A stretch of 64,000 bases of DNA from Pseudomonas sp. Root71 (GTDB lineage Bacteria > Pseudomonadota > Gammaproteobacteria > Pseudomonadales > Pseudomonadaceae). A program made the translations under genes and the position numbers. Below the pieces are notes generated by a model. It was given only the letters and a program-made list of their open reading frames with translations. It ran no database searches and had not been told where the DNA came from. Within the stretch, counting starts at the first letter, position 1, and every line of letters starts with the position of its first letter. Positions 39,026 to 47,089 of this stretch are shown piece after piece. Where the stretch lies: NCBI RefSeq assembly GCF_001429045.1, contig NZ_LMHY01000001.1:441892-505891 (forward strand). Reading direction: 5' to 3'.

Positions 39026-39825
39026 GTTCGTATTCCCTGCGAGGCTTGAACTGGTTCAACGCCTTGAGTGCCGGGGCGAAAGCGGTCGAGGGTTTGCCGG
39101 CTTCGCTGAAGGTCGCCGACGGTTCGCTGGGCGATCAACCTGTGCGTTTCATCGCGGTGGTGGCCGACCCGGAAAACCGCTTCGTCCGTGCCCGCAACGG
39201 CGAGGTTGGCTTGCTCGAAGGCTGGGGCCTGGCCAAGGCTGTGGATGAAGTCATCGCCGCCGATCAGGACAAGGCACAAAAACGTGCCCTGATCGCCATC
39301 GTCGACGTGCCGAGCCAGGCTTACGGTCGACGCGAAGAAGCCCTCGGCATTCATCAGGCGCTGGCCGCTGCGGCGGACAGTTATGCCCGTGCCCGTCTGG
39401 CCGGTCATGCGGTGATCGGCTTGCTGGTGGGCAAGGCGATGTCCGGGGCGTTTCTGGCCCACGGCTATCAGGCCAGCCGCTTGATCGCCCTGCGCGATCC
39501 GGGGGTGATGGTGCATGCCATGGGCAAGGCGTCGGCGGCGCGGGTAACCTTGCGCAGCGTCGAAGAACTCGAAGCCCTGGCGGCCAGCGTGCCGCCGATG
39601 GCCTATGACATCGACAGTTATGCCAGCCTCGGGCTGCTGTGGGAAACCTTGACGGTGGAGCAGATTGAGCAGCCGACGGCGGCGGATCTGGCGCGGGTGA
39701 CCGAGTGCCTGCATCTGGCGATTGGCGATGTGGCCGCCACTGGCCGTGATCTGGGCGGTCGCCTGGGGGCGGCCAATCGGGCGGCGTCGAGCAAGGTTCG
39801 CCAATTGCTGAGAGCGCAGTGGTGA
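39022..39825 (+). CDS. mdcE: Malonate decarboxylase gamma subunit
   Basis: Partner of MdcD in the decarboxylase heterodimer; 267 residues with a crotonase-like fold (HAVIGLLVGKAMSGAFLAHG near residue 131). The start overlaps the mdcD stop (ATGA) and its stop overlaps the GTG start of mdcG. Confidence 0.95.
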   Translation: MSSYSLRGLNWFNALSAGAKAVEGLPASLKVADGSLGDQPVRFIAVVADPENRFVRARNGEVGLLEGWGLAKAVDEVIAADQDKAQKRALIAIVDVPSQAYGRREEALGIHQALAAAADSYARARLAGHAVIGLLVGKAMSGAFLAHGYQASRLIALRDPGVMVHAMGKASAARVTLRSVEELEALAASVPPMAYDIDSYASLGLLWETLTVEQIEQPTAADLARVTECLHLAIGDVAATGRDLGGRLGAANRAASSKVRQLLRAQW

Positions 39826-40439
39826 GCACGCTCTTGGCTCACGACCTGCTGTGGGGCATGACCCCACGGCAGTTGCCGGCGGATGCGCCTGCCTGGGTGA
39901 TCGAGTCGATCAGTGCCGGCCAGCCGGTGGTGGTCCGTCGCGCCTTGAGTGAGGCGGGGCAGGTGGCGGTGGGCGTGCGCGGGCCGTTGCGCGAACAGCG
40001 ATTTGCGGCGGTGATGGAAGTCGCTGCCATCACGCGGCGGGTGCGGCCGCAAGAGCTGTGCCATGTTCAAGGCCAGCGCGATTTCCCGGCGCTGCGGGCC
40101 TTGGCGCAACTGCGCTCGCACCTCGATGACAGCGGTTGGGTCTGGGGTGTCAGCGGCAGCGCCGGGTTCGAGTTGGCCAGTGGATTTGCCGCCTTGCACG
40201 AGGGCAGCGATCTCGATCTGATCCTGCGTACGCCACGTCCGTTGAGTCGTGTCGATGCCCGGGCGTTGGTGGCTGTTCTCGATGCAGCCGTGTGCCGCGT
40301 GGACTTGCAATTGCAGACACCGTCGGGCGCCGTTGCCTTGCGCGAATGGGCCGGCGCTTCGTCGCGGGTCCTGCTGAAAAGTGCCACTCAGGCCAGCCTG
40401 GTGACTGATCCGTGGAATCCACAGGAGCAAGCAGCATGA
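39822..40439 (+). CDS. mdcG: Malonate decarboxylase holo-ACP synthase (phosphoribosyl-dephospho-CoA transferase)
   Basis: Attaches the prosthetic group to apo-MdcC. The best start is GTG at 39822, overlapping the mdcE stop as GTGA (205 residues); GTG at 39819 would add one residue. The nucleotidyltransferase-type acidic motif HEGSDLDLILRTP is near residue 125. The stop overlaps the mdcH start (ATGA). Confidence 0.92.
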   Translation: MSTLLAHDLLWGMTPRQLPADAPAWVIESISAGQPVVVRRALSEAGQVAVGVRGPLREQRFAAVMEVAAITRRVRPQELCHVQGQRDFPALRALAQLRSHLDDSGWVWGVSGSAGFELASGFAALHEGSDLDLILRTPRPLSRVDARALVAVLDAAVCRVDLQLQTPSGAVALREWAGASSRVLLKSATQASLVTDPWNPQEQAA

Positions 40440-41347
40440 GCAGCTTGCTGGTGTTCCCCGGCCAGGGCGCGCAACAACCCGGAATGCTCGCGCGTTTGCC
40501 TCGGGAAACATTGAACGAGGCGAGCGACCTGCTCGGTGAGGATGTGACGCAGCTGGACTCTGCCGAGGCGTTGCAGTCGACGAGGGCGGTGCAGCTTTGC
40601 CTGCTGATCGCTGGTGTCGCCGCTTCACGCCAGTTGGGCTTGACCCCGGACTACGTGGCCGGCTTGTCGATCGGTGCTTACCCGGCAGCGGTGGTGGCCG
40701 GTGCCCTGGGGTTCAGCGATGCGTTGCATCTGGTCAGCCTGCGCGGTGAGCTGATGCAGCAGGCTTATCCGCAGGGCTACGGTATGACCGCGATCATCGG
40801 TCTGGACCTGGCCACGGTGGAAGGATTGCTGGCCCGGGTGCACAGCGCGCAAATGCCGGTTTATCTGGCCAATATCAACGCCGATAACCAGGTGGTGATT
40901 GCCGGTAGCGACACGGCGATGAAAGCAGTGGCCGAGTTGGCGAAAGGTTGCGGGGCTGGCCTGGCCAAGCGTCTGGCAGTGAGCGTGCCGTCCCACTGCC
41001 CATTGCTTGAGGTGCCCGCGCAACGGTTGGCCGAAGCCTTCGCCAAGGTGCCGCTGCAAACCCCGAAGATCGGTTACCTGAGCGGCAGTCGCGCGCGCCC
41101 GCTGATCAAGCCTGAAGCCTTGCGTGACGACCTGGCCTTCAATATGTGCCGCATCGTCGATTGGCGCGGCACGGTACAAGGCGCCTACGAGCGTGGTGTA
41201 CGTCTACAGATCGAACTGCCGCCCGGTGCGGTGCTGACCGGACTGGCGCGCCGGGTGTTCGAGCAGGGTACCGTGATTGCCTTCGACGGTGCCCGGCTCG
41301 ATACCTTGCAGGCGCTGATGCGAGAGGAGGAAGGCCGCCACTCTTAA
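40436..41347 (+). CDS. mdcH: Malonyl-CoA acyltransferase MdcH (epsilon subunit)
   Basis: Loads the first malonyl group onto MdcC from malonyl-CoA. The 303-residue FabD-like acyltransferase shows FPGQGAQQPGM at residues 7-17, the nucleophile elbow GLSIGAY, and the active-site His in VPSHCPLLEVP. It is translationally coupled to mdcG. Then 65 bp separate it from the transporter genes. Confidence 0.95.
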   Translation: MSSLLVFPGQGAQQPGMLARLPRETLNEASDLLGEDVTQLDSAEALQSTRAVQLCLLIAGVAASRQLGLTPDYVAGLSIGAYPAAVVAGALGFSDALHLVSLRGELMQQAYPQGYGMTAIIGLDLATVEGLLARVHSAQMPVYLANINADNQVVIAGSDTAMKAVAELAKGCGAGLAKRLAVSVPSHCPLLEVPAQRLAEAFAKVPLQTPKIGYLSGSRARPLIKPEALRDDLAFNMCRIVDWRGTVQGAYERGVRLQIELPPGAVLTGLARRVFEQGTVIAFDGARLDTLQALMREEEGRHS

Positions 41348-41412
41348 ATCACCCGACTTAAGGCTTCGAACAACAAAAACAACATTCGAAATGCACTTTG
41401 AGGACTACAACA

Positions 41413-41829
41413 ATGATTATTTACGGTGTGGCGCTGTTGGCGATCTGTACGCTGGCAGGGGTGATCATGGGTGACATGCTCGGTGTGTTGCTGGGAGTGA
41501 AGTCAAACGTCGGCGGAGTCGGGATCGCGATGATCCTGCTGATCTGCGCACGGTTGTGGATGCACAGGCGTGGCGGCATGACCAAGGATTGCGAGCTGGG
41601 CGTCGGCTTCTGGGGCGCCATGTATATCCCGGTGGTGGTGGCGATGGCCGCGCAACAAAACGTGGTCACGGCGCTGCATGGCGGTCCGGTGGCGGTGTTG
41701 GCGGCGATCGGTTCGGTGGTGATCTGCGGCTGCACCATTGCCCTGATCAGCCGGACCCACAAAGGCGAACCCTTGCCCGATGAACCGGTGGATGTAACAC
41801 CGGTTGGCGCACCGGCAGGAGGTCGCTGA
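41413..41829 (+). CDS. madL: Malonate transporter subunit MadL
   Basis: Small subunit of the sodium-dependent malonate importer. The 138-residue membrane protein has four hydrophobic segments and the motif GVLLGVKSNVGGVGIAMILL. The start at 41413 follows a GAGG ribosome site; the longer frame is not needed. One base separates its stop from madM. Confidence 0.93.
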   Translation: MIIYGVALLAICTLAGVIMGDMLGVLLGVKSNVGGVGIAMILLICARLWMHRRGGMTKDCELGVGFWGAMYIPVVVAMAAQQNVVTALHGGPVAVLAAIGSVVICGCTIALISRTHKGEPLPDEPVDVTPVGAPAGGR

Positions 41830-41830
41830 T

Positions 41831-42595
41831 ATGTGGGATCTCATCAAGAGCGGTCTGGAGCACAACGGTCTGGTCACCGCATTCGCCTTCGTCGGCGTGA
41901 TCATGTGGGTGTCAGTGCTGATCTCCAAGCGCCTGACCTTCGGGCGTATCCACGGCTCGGCGATTGCCATCGTCATTGGCCTGGTACTGGCCTGGGTCGG
42001 CGGCACGATGACCGGCGGGCAAAAAGGCCTGGCGGACCTGACACTGTTTTCCGGTATCGGGCTGATGGGCGGCGCGATGCTGCGGGACTTCGCCATCGTC
42101 GCCACGGCATTCGAGGTGCAAGCCACCGAAGCGAAAAAGGCCGGGTTGATCGGTGTGATTGCGCTGCTGCTGGGCACCGTACTGCCGTTTATTGTCGGCG
42201 CGTGCATGGCCTGGGTCTTCGGTTACCGCGATGCGGTGAGCATGACCACCATCGGCGCCGGTGCGGTGACCTACATCGTCGGCCCGGTGACGGGAGCTGC
42301 GATTGGCGCCAGCTCCGATGTGGTGGCGCTGTCGATTGCCACGGGCCTGATCAAGGCAATCCTGGTGATGGTCGGCACACCGATGGCGGCGCGCTGGATG
42401 GGCCTGGATAACCCGCGCTCGGCGATGGTGTTCGGCGGGCTGGCCGGGACGGTCAGTGGCGTGACCGCCGGCTTGGCGGCGACGGATCGACGCCTGGTGC
42501 CTTATGGCGCGTTGACTGCGACCTTCCACACCGGGCTTGGCTGCTTGTTGGGGCCTTCGTTGTTGTACTTCATTGTTCGCGGGATTGTTGGGTAG
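41831..42595 (+). CDS. madM: Malonate transporter subunit MadM
   Basis: Large subunit of the MadLM malonate importer, 254 residues with about eight predicted membrane helices. The start at 41831 (MWDLIKSGLEHNG) fits the family. Using MadLM rather than MdcF agrees with other Pseudomonas malonate operons. Last gene of the operon, converging on mdcR with a long hairpin repeat in the gap. Confidence 0.94.
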   Translation: MWDLIKSGLEHNGLVTAFAFVGVIMWVSVLISKRLTFGRIHGSAIAIVIGLVLAWVGGTMTGGQKGLADLTLFSGIGLMGGAMLRDFAIVATAFEVQATEAKKAGLIGVIALLLGTVLPFIVGACMAWVFGYRDAVSMTTIGAGAVTYIVGPVTGAAIGASSDVVALSIATGLIKAILVMVGTPMAARWMGLDNPRSAMVFGGLAGTVSGVTAGLAATDRRLVPYGALTATFHTGLGCLLGPSLLYFIVRGIVG

Positions 42596-42611
42596 TCCAG
42601 TGACTGCTGTT

Positions 42612-42744
42612 TGTGGCGTGGGAGCTTGCTCCCGCTGGGCTGCGTAGCAGCCCTGAAATCTACCACCGAGATGAGTCAGGTAAATCCGGTGGCCTGATTT
42701 TGCGGGCGCTTCGCACCCGAACGGGAGCAAGCTCCCTCGCCACA
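42612..42744. repeat. REP-like long hairpin, family C (GGAGCTTGCTCCC type)
   Basis: The outer arms 42612-42658 and 42698-42744 are complementary with several mismatches. They carry GGGAGCTTGCTCCCG palindromes at both ends and GCGTAGCAGC/GCGCTTCGC-type hairpins inside. The sequence is unrelated to families A and B. It lies between the convergent madM and mdcR stops, so the transcript may form a terminator-like structure. Confidence 0.75.
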
Positions 42745-42753
42745 AGGGCTCCG

Positions 42754-43668
42754 TCAGACCTGCCGATTGGCATACATCCGACACTCCGCCAGCAACGCCA
42801 GCAGATTCGGATCACGCTCCTTGGCCTTCAGGAACACCACGCCAATGTGCTGCTGCAACCGGTACTTTTCCTGCAACGGGATCAGCTTCACCCGGTTCTC
42901 GTACACCGCCGCAATCCGCCCCGGCAGCAACGCATAACCCACACCTGAACTGACCATGCTCAGCAGGGTGAAGATGTCGTTGACCTGCATCGCCACCTTC
43001 GGCTCGAACCCTGCCTGCTCGAATACCCGCTTGCCGTCCTGATGGGTGGCGAAGCCTTGGGTCAGGGTGATGAAAGTTTCGTCGCGGACCTCGGCCAGGT
43101 CGACTTCGGTGCGCTGGGCAAACTTGGAATCGGCGGGTGTGGCGAGGAAAATATCGTCGGAAAACAGCGGGATCTGCTCGCAATCCGGATCGTTGACACT
43201 CTCGTCCAGGGACACCAGGGCCGCATCGACTTCCATGTTCTTGAGCTTGTAGAGCAGGTCGATGTTGGAACCCAGAATCAGGTCGATGTTGAGCTCGCTG
43301 CGGCGGATCTTCAAACCCATGATCAGCTGTGGCACGGTCTTCACCGTCAGTGAGTACAGCGAGCCGAGTTTGAAACGCTCGGCCGAGAATCCGGCGGCTT
43401 CGCGGGTCAGGCGCACGCTTTCGACGACATCCTGAATCAGCTTCTGCGCTCGCTCTTCCAGCACATATGCGCTTTCCAGCGGCGTCAGGCTGCGGCCTTC
43501 GTGCTTGAACAAAGGACAGCGCAGGGCGCTTTCCAGGGAATGGATCGCCCGATGCACGCTGACGTTGCTGGTCTGCAACTCGGCCGCGGCCCGCGCCAGG
43601 TTGCCGGTGCGCATGAAGGCCAGGAACACCTCGAGTTTTTTAAGGGTCAACTCTTCATCGATCAGCAT
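42754..43668 (-). CDS. mdcR: LysR family malonate utilization regulator MdcR
   Basis: Likely malonate-responsive activator of the mdc-mad operon. The start at 43668 (MLIDEELTLKKLEVFL) gives 304 residues. The N-terminal helix-turn-helix covers about residues 12-60 (AAAELQTSNVSVHRAIHSLE), followed by a substrate-binding domain. It converges with madM at the end of the operon, the usual place for mdcR in Pseudomonas. Confidence 0.93.
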   Translation of the reverse strand: MLIDEELTLKKLEVFLAFMRTGNLARAAAELQTSNVSVHRAIHSLESALRCPLFKHEGRSLTPLESAYVLEERAQKLIQDVVESVRLTREAAGFSAERFKLGSLYSLTVKTVPQLIMGLKIRRSELNIDLILGSNIDLLYKLKNMEVDAALVSLDESVNDPDCEQIPLFSDDIFLATPADSKFAQRTEVDLAEVRDETFITLTQGFATHQDGKRVFEQAGFEPKVAMQVNDIFTLLSMVSSGVGYALLPGRIAAVYENRVKLIPLQEKYRLQQHIGVVFLKAKERDPNLLALLAECRMYANRQV

Positions 43669-43799
43669 GGGGCGGACTCTTTTTGGAATGACTCGATTGT
43701 GCCCAATTACGCCGGGCCCGTCGTACAGAAACATTGCGCTTTTACGCTGCAAGCCTGAGCCTTGCGCTCTGCGGCAATGAAATTCGAGGTGAGCAACGT

Positions 43800-44417
43800 A
43801 TGTATCACGGGGAAAGACTGAACGCCTGGACGCATCTGGCCGGGGCCGTGGCGGCGTTTATCGGCGGGGTGTGGCTGATTGTGCTGGCCAGTCTCGACGG
43901 CAGCCCGTGGAAGATCGTCAGCATGGCGATCTACGCCTTTACCTTACTGGTGCTCTACAGCGCATCGACCGTGTACCACAGCGTGCGCGGGCGCAAGAAA
44001 GCGATCATGCAGAAGGTCGATCACTTTTCGATCTACCTGTTGATCGCCGGCAGCTACACGCCGTTTTGCCTGGTGACCCTGCGCGGGCCGTGGGGCTGGA
44101 CGTTGTTCGGGATTGTCTGGGGACTGGCGCTGATCGGCATCCTGCAGGAGATCAAGCCACGTTCGGAAGCGCGGATTCTGTCGATCGTGATTTATGCGGT
44201 GATGGGCTGGATTGTGTTGGTGGCGGTCAAGCCGCTGCTCGCGGCGCTGGGCGGCGCCGGGTTTGCGTGGCTGGCATCAGGCGGGGTGCTGTACACCGTC
44301 GGGATTATCTTTTTTGCCCTCGATCATCGCCTGCGCCATGCCCACGGGATCTGGCATCTATTCGTGATCGCCGGGAGCTTGCTGCACTTTGTGGCGATTT
44401 TCTTTTATGTCCTTTAA
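43800..44417 (+). CDS. Hemolysin III / TrhA (YqfA-type) membrane protein
   Basis: A 205-residue PAQR/HlyIII-family inner-membrane protein with seven hydrophobic helices. Conserved family elements are TVYHSVRGRKKAIMQKVDH, YTPFCLVTL and FFALDHRLRHAHGIWHLFV, including the Ser/His/Asp metal-site pattern. Despite the name, most members are not hemolysins; TrhA was reported in membrane energetics and lipid homeostasis. A GAGG site precedes the ATG at 43800. Its stop overlaps the convergent LysR stop by 3 bases. Confidence 0.92.
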   Translation: MYHGERLNAWTHLAGAVAAFIGGVWLIVLASLDGSPWKIVSMAIYAFTLLVLYSASTVYHSVRGRKKAIMQKVDHFSIYLLIAGSYTPFCLVTLRGPWGWTLFGIVWGLALIGILQEIKPRSEARILSIVIYAVMGWIVLVAVKPLLAALGGAGFAWLASGGVLYTVGIIFFALDHRLRHAHGIWHLFVIAGSLLHFVAIFFYVL

Positions 44418-45331
44418 GGCTGTACCGGGACCAGGCGATCCAGCTGCTCCCGGGCTCGACGGCTGAATACCTGCAACAGATCGTTCAAGGTGTGGGGCGG
44501 CGGTTCGGCGGCGCGGGTCACTGCGTACAGGGTGATGGGTAACGGCGGTGCCAGGGGGCGGATCGTTGTGGTGGCGGGAGAGGCGCCAAGGGCGGTGAAC
44601 GGATCGATCACCGCCAGGCCCGCGCCGGACTCCACCATCGCCCGTGCCAGTGAGTAGGTTTGTACGGCGATGCGTACCCTAGGCGGCGGTTCGACCGCTT
44701 CCAGGTAACTGTCGAGTCGCGCGGCCAGCGGATCGGCGCTGGATAAACCGATCAGCGGCGCATCCGCCAGCGCCAGCAGAGGCAACGGTTTACCCACCTC
44801 TTCCTGGGGCCAGTAACCAATCGGAGCCAGCGCCACCAGCACGCCGGACGCCAGCGCCTGGGCCTTGAGCCCCGGGTGATCCGGACGTTGCAGGGTCAGG
44901 GCGACATCCACTTCGCGCATCAACAGGTTCTGCACCAGTTCGCGACTGTGGGCGCTGGAGAGTTCGCAAGCGATGTCCGGGTAACGCCCGGTCCATTCGT
45001 GAATGGCCGGCGGCAGCAATGACAGGGCCAGCGCCGGAGTGGCACCGATGCGCAGGCTGTGGCCCGGTTCGCGGCGCAGGCTCTGCGCCAGGCGTCGCAC
45101 GCCTTGCAGGCTTTCGCTGACCTTGTCCACTTCGCGCTCCAGTTCCAGCGCTTCCGGCGTCGCCTGCAACTTGCCGCGTACCCGCAGGAACAGCGGAAAA
45201 CCCAATTGTTGCTCGGCGTGCTGCAACACCTTGCTCACCGCCGGTTGCGAGACGTGCAGCAATTGCGCGGCAGCGCTGATCGAACCGGTCTGGCGGATGG
45301 CCTGGAAAATCTCGATATGGCGAAGACGCAT
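44414..45331 (-). CDS. LysR family regulator divergent from the amino-acid oxidoreductase gene
   Basis: A 305-residue LysR protein. The start at 45331 (MRLRHIEIFQAIRQTGS) matches the family; an in-frame upstream ATG only adds a low-complexity leader that crosses the operator. The helix-turn-helix is ISAAAQLLHVSQPAVSKVLQ. It is divergent from the DadA-like gene with 109 bp between starts and a clear dyad in between, so it probably controls that operon and itself. The ligand is unknown; an amino acid is likely from context. Confidence 0.9.
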   Translation of the reverse strand: MRLRHIEIFQAIRQTGSISAAAQLLHVSQPAVSKVLQHAEQQLGFPLFLRVRGKLQATPEALELEREVDKVSESLQGVRRLAQSLRREPGHSLRIGATPALALSLLPPAIHEWTGRYPDIACELSSAHSRELVQNLLMREVDVALTLQRPDHPGLKAQALASGVLVALAPIGYWPQEEVGKPLPLLALADAPLIGLSSADPLAARLDSYLEAVEPPPRVRIAVQTYSLARAMVESGAGLAVIDPFTALGASPATTTIRPLAPPLPITLYAVTRAAEPPPHTLNDLLQVFSRRAREQLDRLVPVQP

Positions 45332-45338
45332 GGCAAGT

Positions 45339-45357
45339 CCATAACCTTTGTTTATGG
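45339..45357. promoter_or_regulatory. LysR-type operator dyad
   Basis: CCATAAC (45339-45345) and GTTTATGG (45350-45357) flank CTTT, a near-perfect 19-bp palindrome containing a T-N11-A core. It starts 8 bp upstream of the LysR start and lies 84 bp before the oxidoreductase start. Confidence 0.6.
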
Positions 45358-45440
45358 GTTTGCCATCTTTATGCATTGTTCAGCGTCTGTCACCTGGCTC
45401 TAACCTTGGCCTCGTCTTCACAACAGTTTTAAGGACGGAC

Positions 45441-46682
45441 ATGGCTCAGCGTGTGTGCATCATCGGTGGCGGTGTGATTGGCCTGGCAACGGCCTACGCG
45501 CTGGTGCGCGACGGCTTTGAGGTGACGGTGGTCGAGGCCCGGGACTCGCTGGGCAGCGAAACCAGCTTCGCCAACGGCGGCCAGTTGTCCTATCGCTATG
45601 TCGCGCCCCTGGCCGACGCCGGTGTGCCATTGCAAGCCATCGGCTGGATGCTGCGCGGCGATTCACCGCTGAAGCTACGCCCGCGCTTCGACCTGGCCCA
45701 GTGGCGCTGGATGGCGTCGTTCCTCGGCGCTTGCCGTCGCTCGGTCAACCGCGAGAACGCCGCGCACTTGCTGCGCCTGGCACTGTTCAGCCAGGACACA
45801 TTGAAGTCTTGGCGCGAGGATGATGGACTGGCGGGATTTCAGTGGCGGCGCAACGGCAAACTGGTGACTTTCCGCCAGAGCAGCAGCTTCGAGCATGCGC
45901 GCCTGGGCCTGGCTGACCCGCAGCACCAGCAGGTGTTGTCGCCTGCCGAATGCGCGCACCTTGAACCGGCGCTGATCGATGCGCCCTTTGTCGGCGCGAT
46001 CTACACCCCGGACGAAGAGGTCGGCGACTGCCACGGTTTTTGCCAGCAACTGGCCGCCCGGCTGCAAGCGTCCGGCCGTTGCGAATTTCGTCTCGGACAA
46101 GCAGTGACCGGCATCCGCCACAGCAACGGCGGCGTCAACGCCATCGAACTGGGTGAGCTAGTGCTGCCGGTCGATCAACTGGTGATCGCCGCCGGTCACC
46201 GCAGTCCGCTGTTGGCGCTTCCCGGGCTGCAACTGCCGCTTTATCCGCTCAAGGGCTACAGCCTGACCGTGCCGATCGACGCCGGTCACCGGGCGCCGGA
46301 CGTGAGCATCACTGACTACGACCGCAAGATCGTTTACGCCCGCATCGGCCAGCAATTGCGAGTGGCGGCGATGGTCGACATCGTCGGTTTCGACCCTGCC
46401 CTGGACCCCAAGCGCCTGGCGCTGATCAAGCGTCAGGCCCATGACACCTTTCCCAATGCCGGCGCCTATGACGAAGCCATTGAGTGGGCCGGCATGCGTC
46501 CGGCCACCCCCAGCGGTGTACCGTTGCTGGGCGCGACGGCGTATCGCAACCTGTGGCTCAACCTCGGCCACGGCGCGCTGGGTTTCACCCTGGCCTGCGG
46601 CAGCGGGCGCTTGCTCAGCGAGCTGATCGGCGAGCGCCGGCCGTCCATTGACCTTCAGGGTTTCAGCCACCGGGCCGCCTGA
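45441..46682 (+). CDS. FAD-dependent D-amino acid dehydrogenase/oxidase (DadA-like)
   Basis: A 413-residue DAO-family flavoenzyme. FAD-binding VCIIGGGVIGLATAYALV is at residues 5-22, and the C-terminal flavin loop is around MRPATPSGVPLLG and NLGHGALGFTLACGSGR. The start at 45441 follows AAGGACGG. It is expected to oxidise a D-amino acid (or a cyclic or secondary amine) to the imine. The RidA gene 28 bp downstream would hydrolyse that imine, and the binding protein after it may recognise the substrate. It is not in the usual dadA-dadX (alanine racemase) setting, so a substrate other than alanine is likely. Confidence 0.88.
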   Translation: MAQRVCIIGGGVIGLATAYALVRDGFEVTVVEARDSLGSETSFANGGQLSYRYVAPLADAGVPLQAIGWMLRGDSPLKLRPRFDLAQWRWMASFLGACRRSVNRENAAHLLRLALFSQDTLKSWREDDGLAGFQWRRNGKLVTFRQSSSFEHARLGLADPQHQQVLSPAECAHLEPALIDAPFVGAIYTPDEEVGDCHGFCQQLAARLQASGRCEFRLGQAVTGIRHSNGGVNAIELGELVLPVDQLVIAAGHRSPLLALPGLQLPLYPLKGYSLTVPIDAGHRAPDVSITDYDRKIVYARIGQQLRVAAMVDIVGFDPALDPKRLALIKRQAHDTFPNAGAYDEAIEWAGMRPATPSGVPLLGATAYRNLWLNLGHGALGFTLACGSGRLLSELIGERRPSIDLQGFSHRAA

Positions 46683-46709
46683 ATACTGATTTTTGAAGAG
46701 GGCACTGCA

Positions 46710-47060
46710 ATGACCATTACCCGACTGCACAGCAACCCGCGCCTGTCTGGCGCCGTGACCTTTGGCGACCTGGTGTTTCTCTCCGGGCAGGTGCCGGGCG
46801 ATGCCCGGGATGCCAGCGGTCAGACCCGCGAAGTGCTGGCGAAAATCGATACCTTGCTGGCCGAGGCGGGCAGCGACAAGGATCATCTGCTCAGTGCGAC
46901 CATTTACCTGAAGAACATCACCGAGGATTTTGCCGCGATGAACGAGGTCTGGTCGGCCTGGCTATCGCCGGGACAGGCACCGAGCCGCACCACCGTGCAG
47001 GCCGAACTGGCCCGACCGCAGGTGCTGGTGGAAATCACCGTCATCGCTGCGCGCGTCTGA
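46710..47060 (+). CDS. RidA family enamine/imine deaminase
   Basis: A 116-residue RidA/YjgF trimer subunit. The sequence covers the family core (GDLVFLSGQVPGDA, TIYLKNITEDFAAMNEVWSAW) and the conserved Arg before the C-terminus (PSRTTVQAEL). It sits between the DAO-family oxidoreductase and a periplasmic binding protein, which fits removal of reactive imine products. Confidence 0.93.
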   Translation: MTITRLHSNPRLSGAVTFGDLVFLSGQVPGDARDASGQTREVLAKIDTLLAEAGSDKDHLLSATIYLKNITEDFAAMNEVWSAWLSPGQAPSRTTVQAELARPQVLVEITVIAARV

Positions 47061-47089
47061 TAAACCAACACCCACAACGGAGAATAACA

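Noticed and set aside
43800..44417. Reading hemolysin III as a virulence toxin
   Set aside because: The family is widespread in harmless bacteria and its members are membrane homeostasis proteins. Nothing here points to a toxin.
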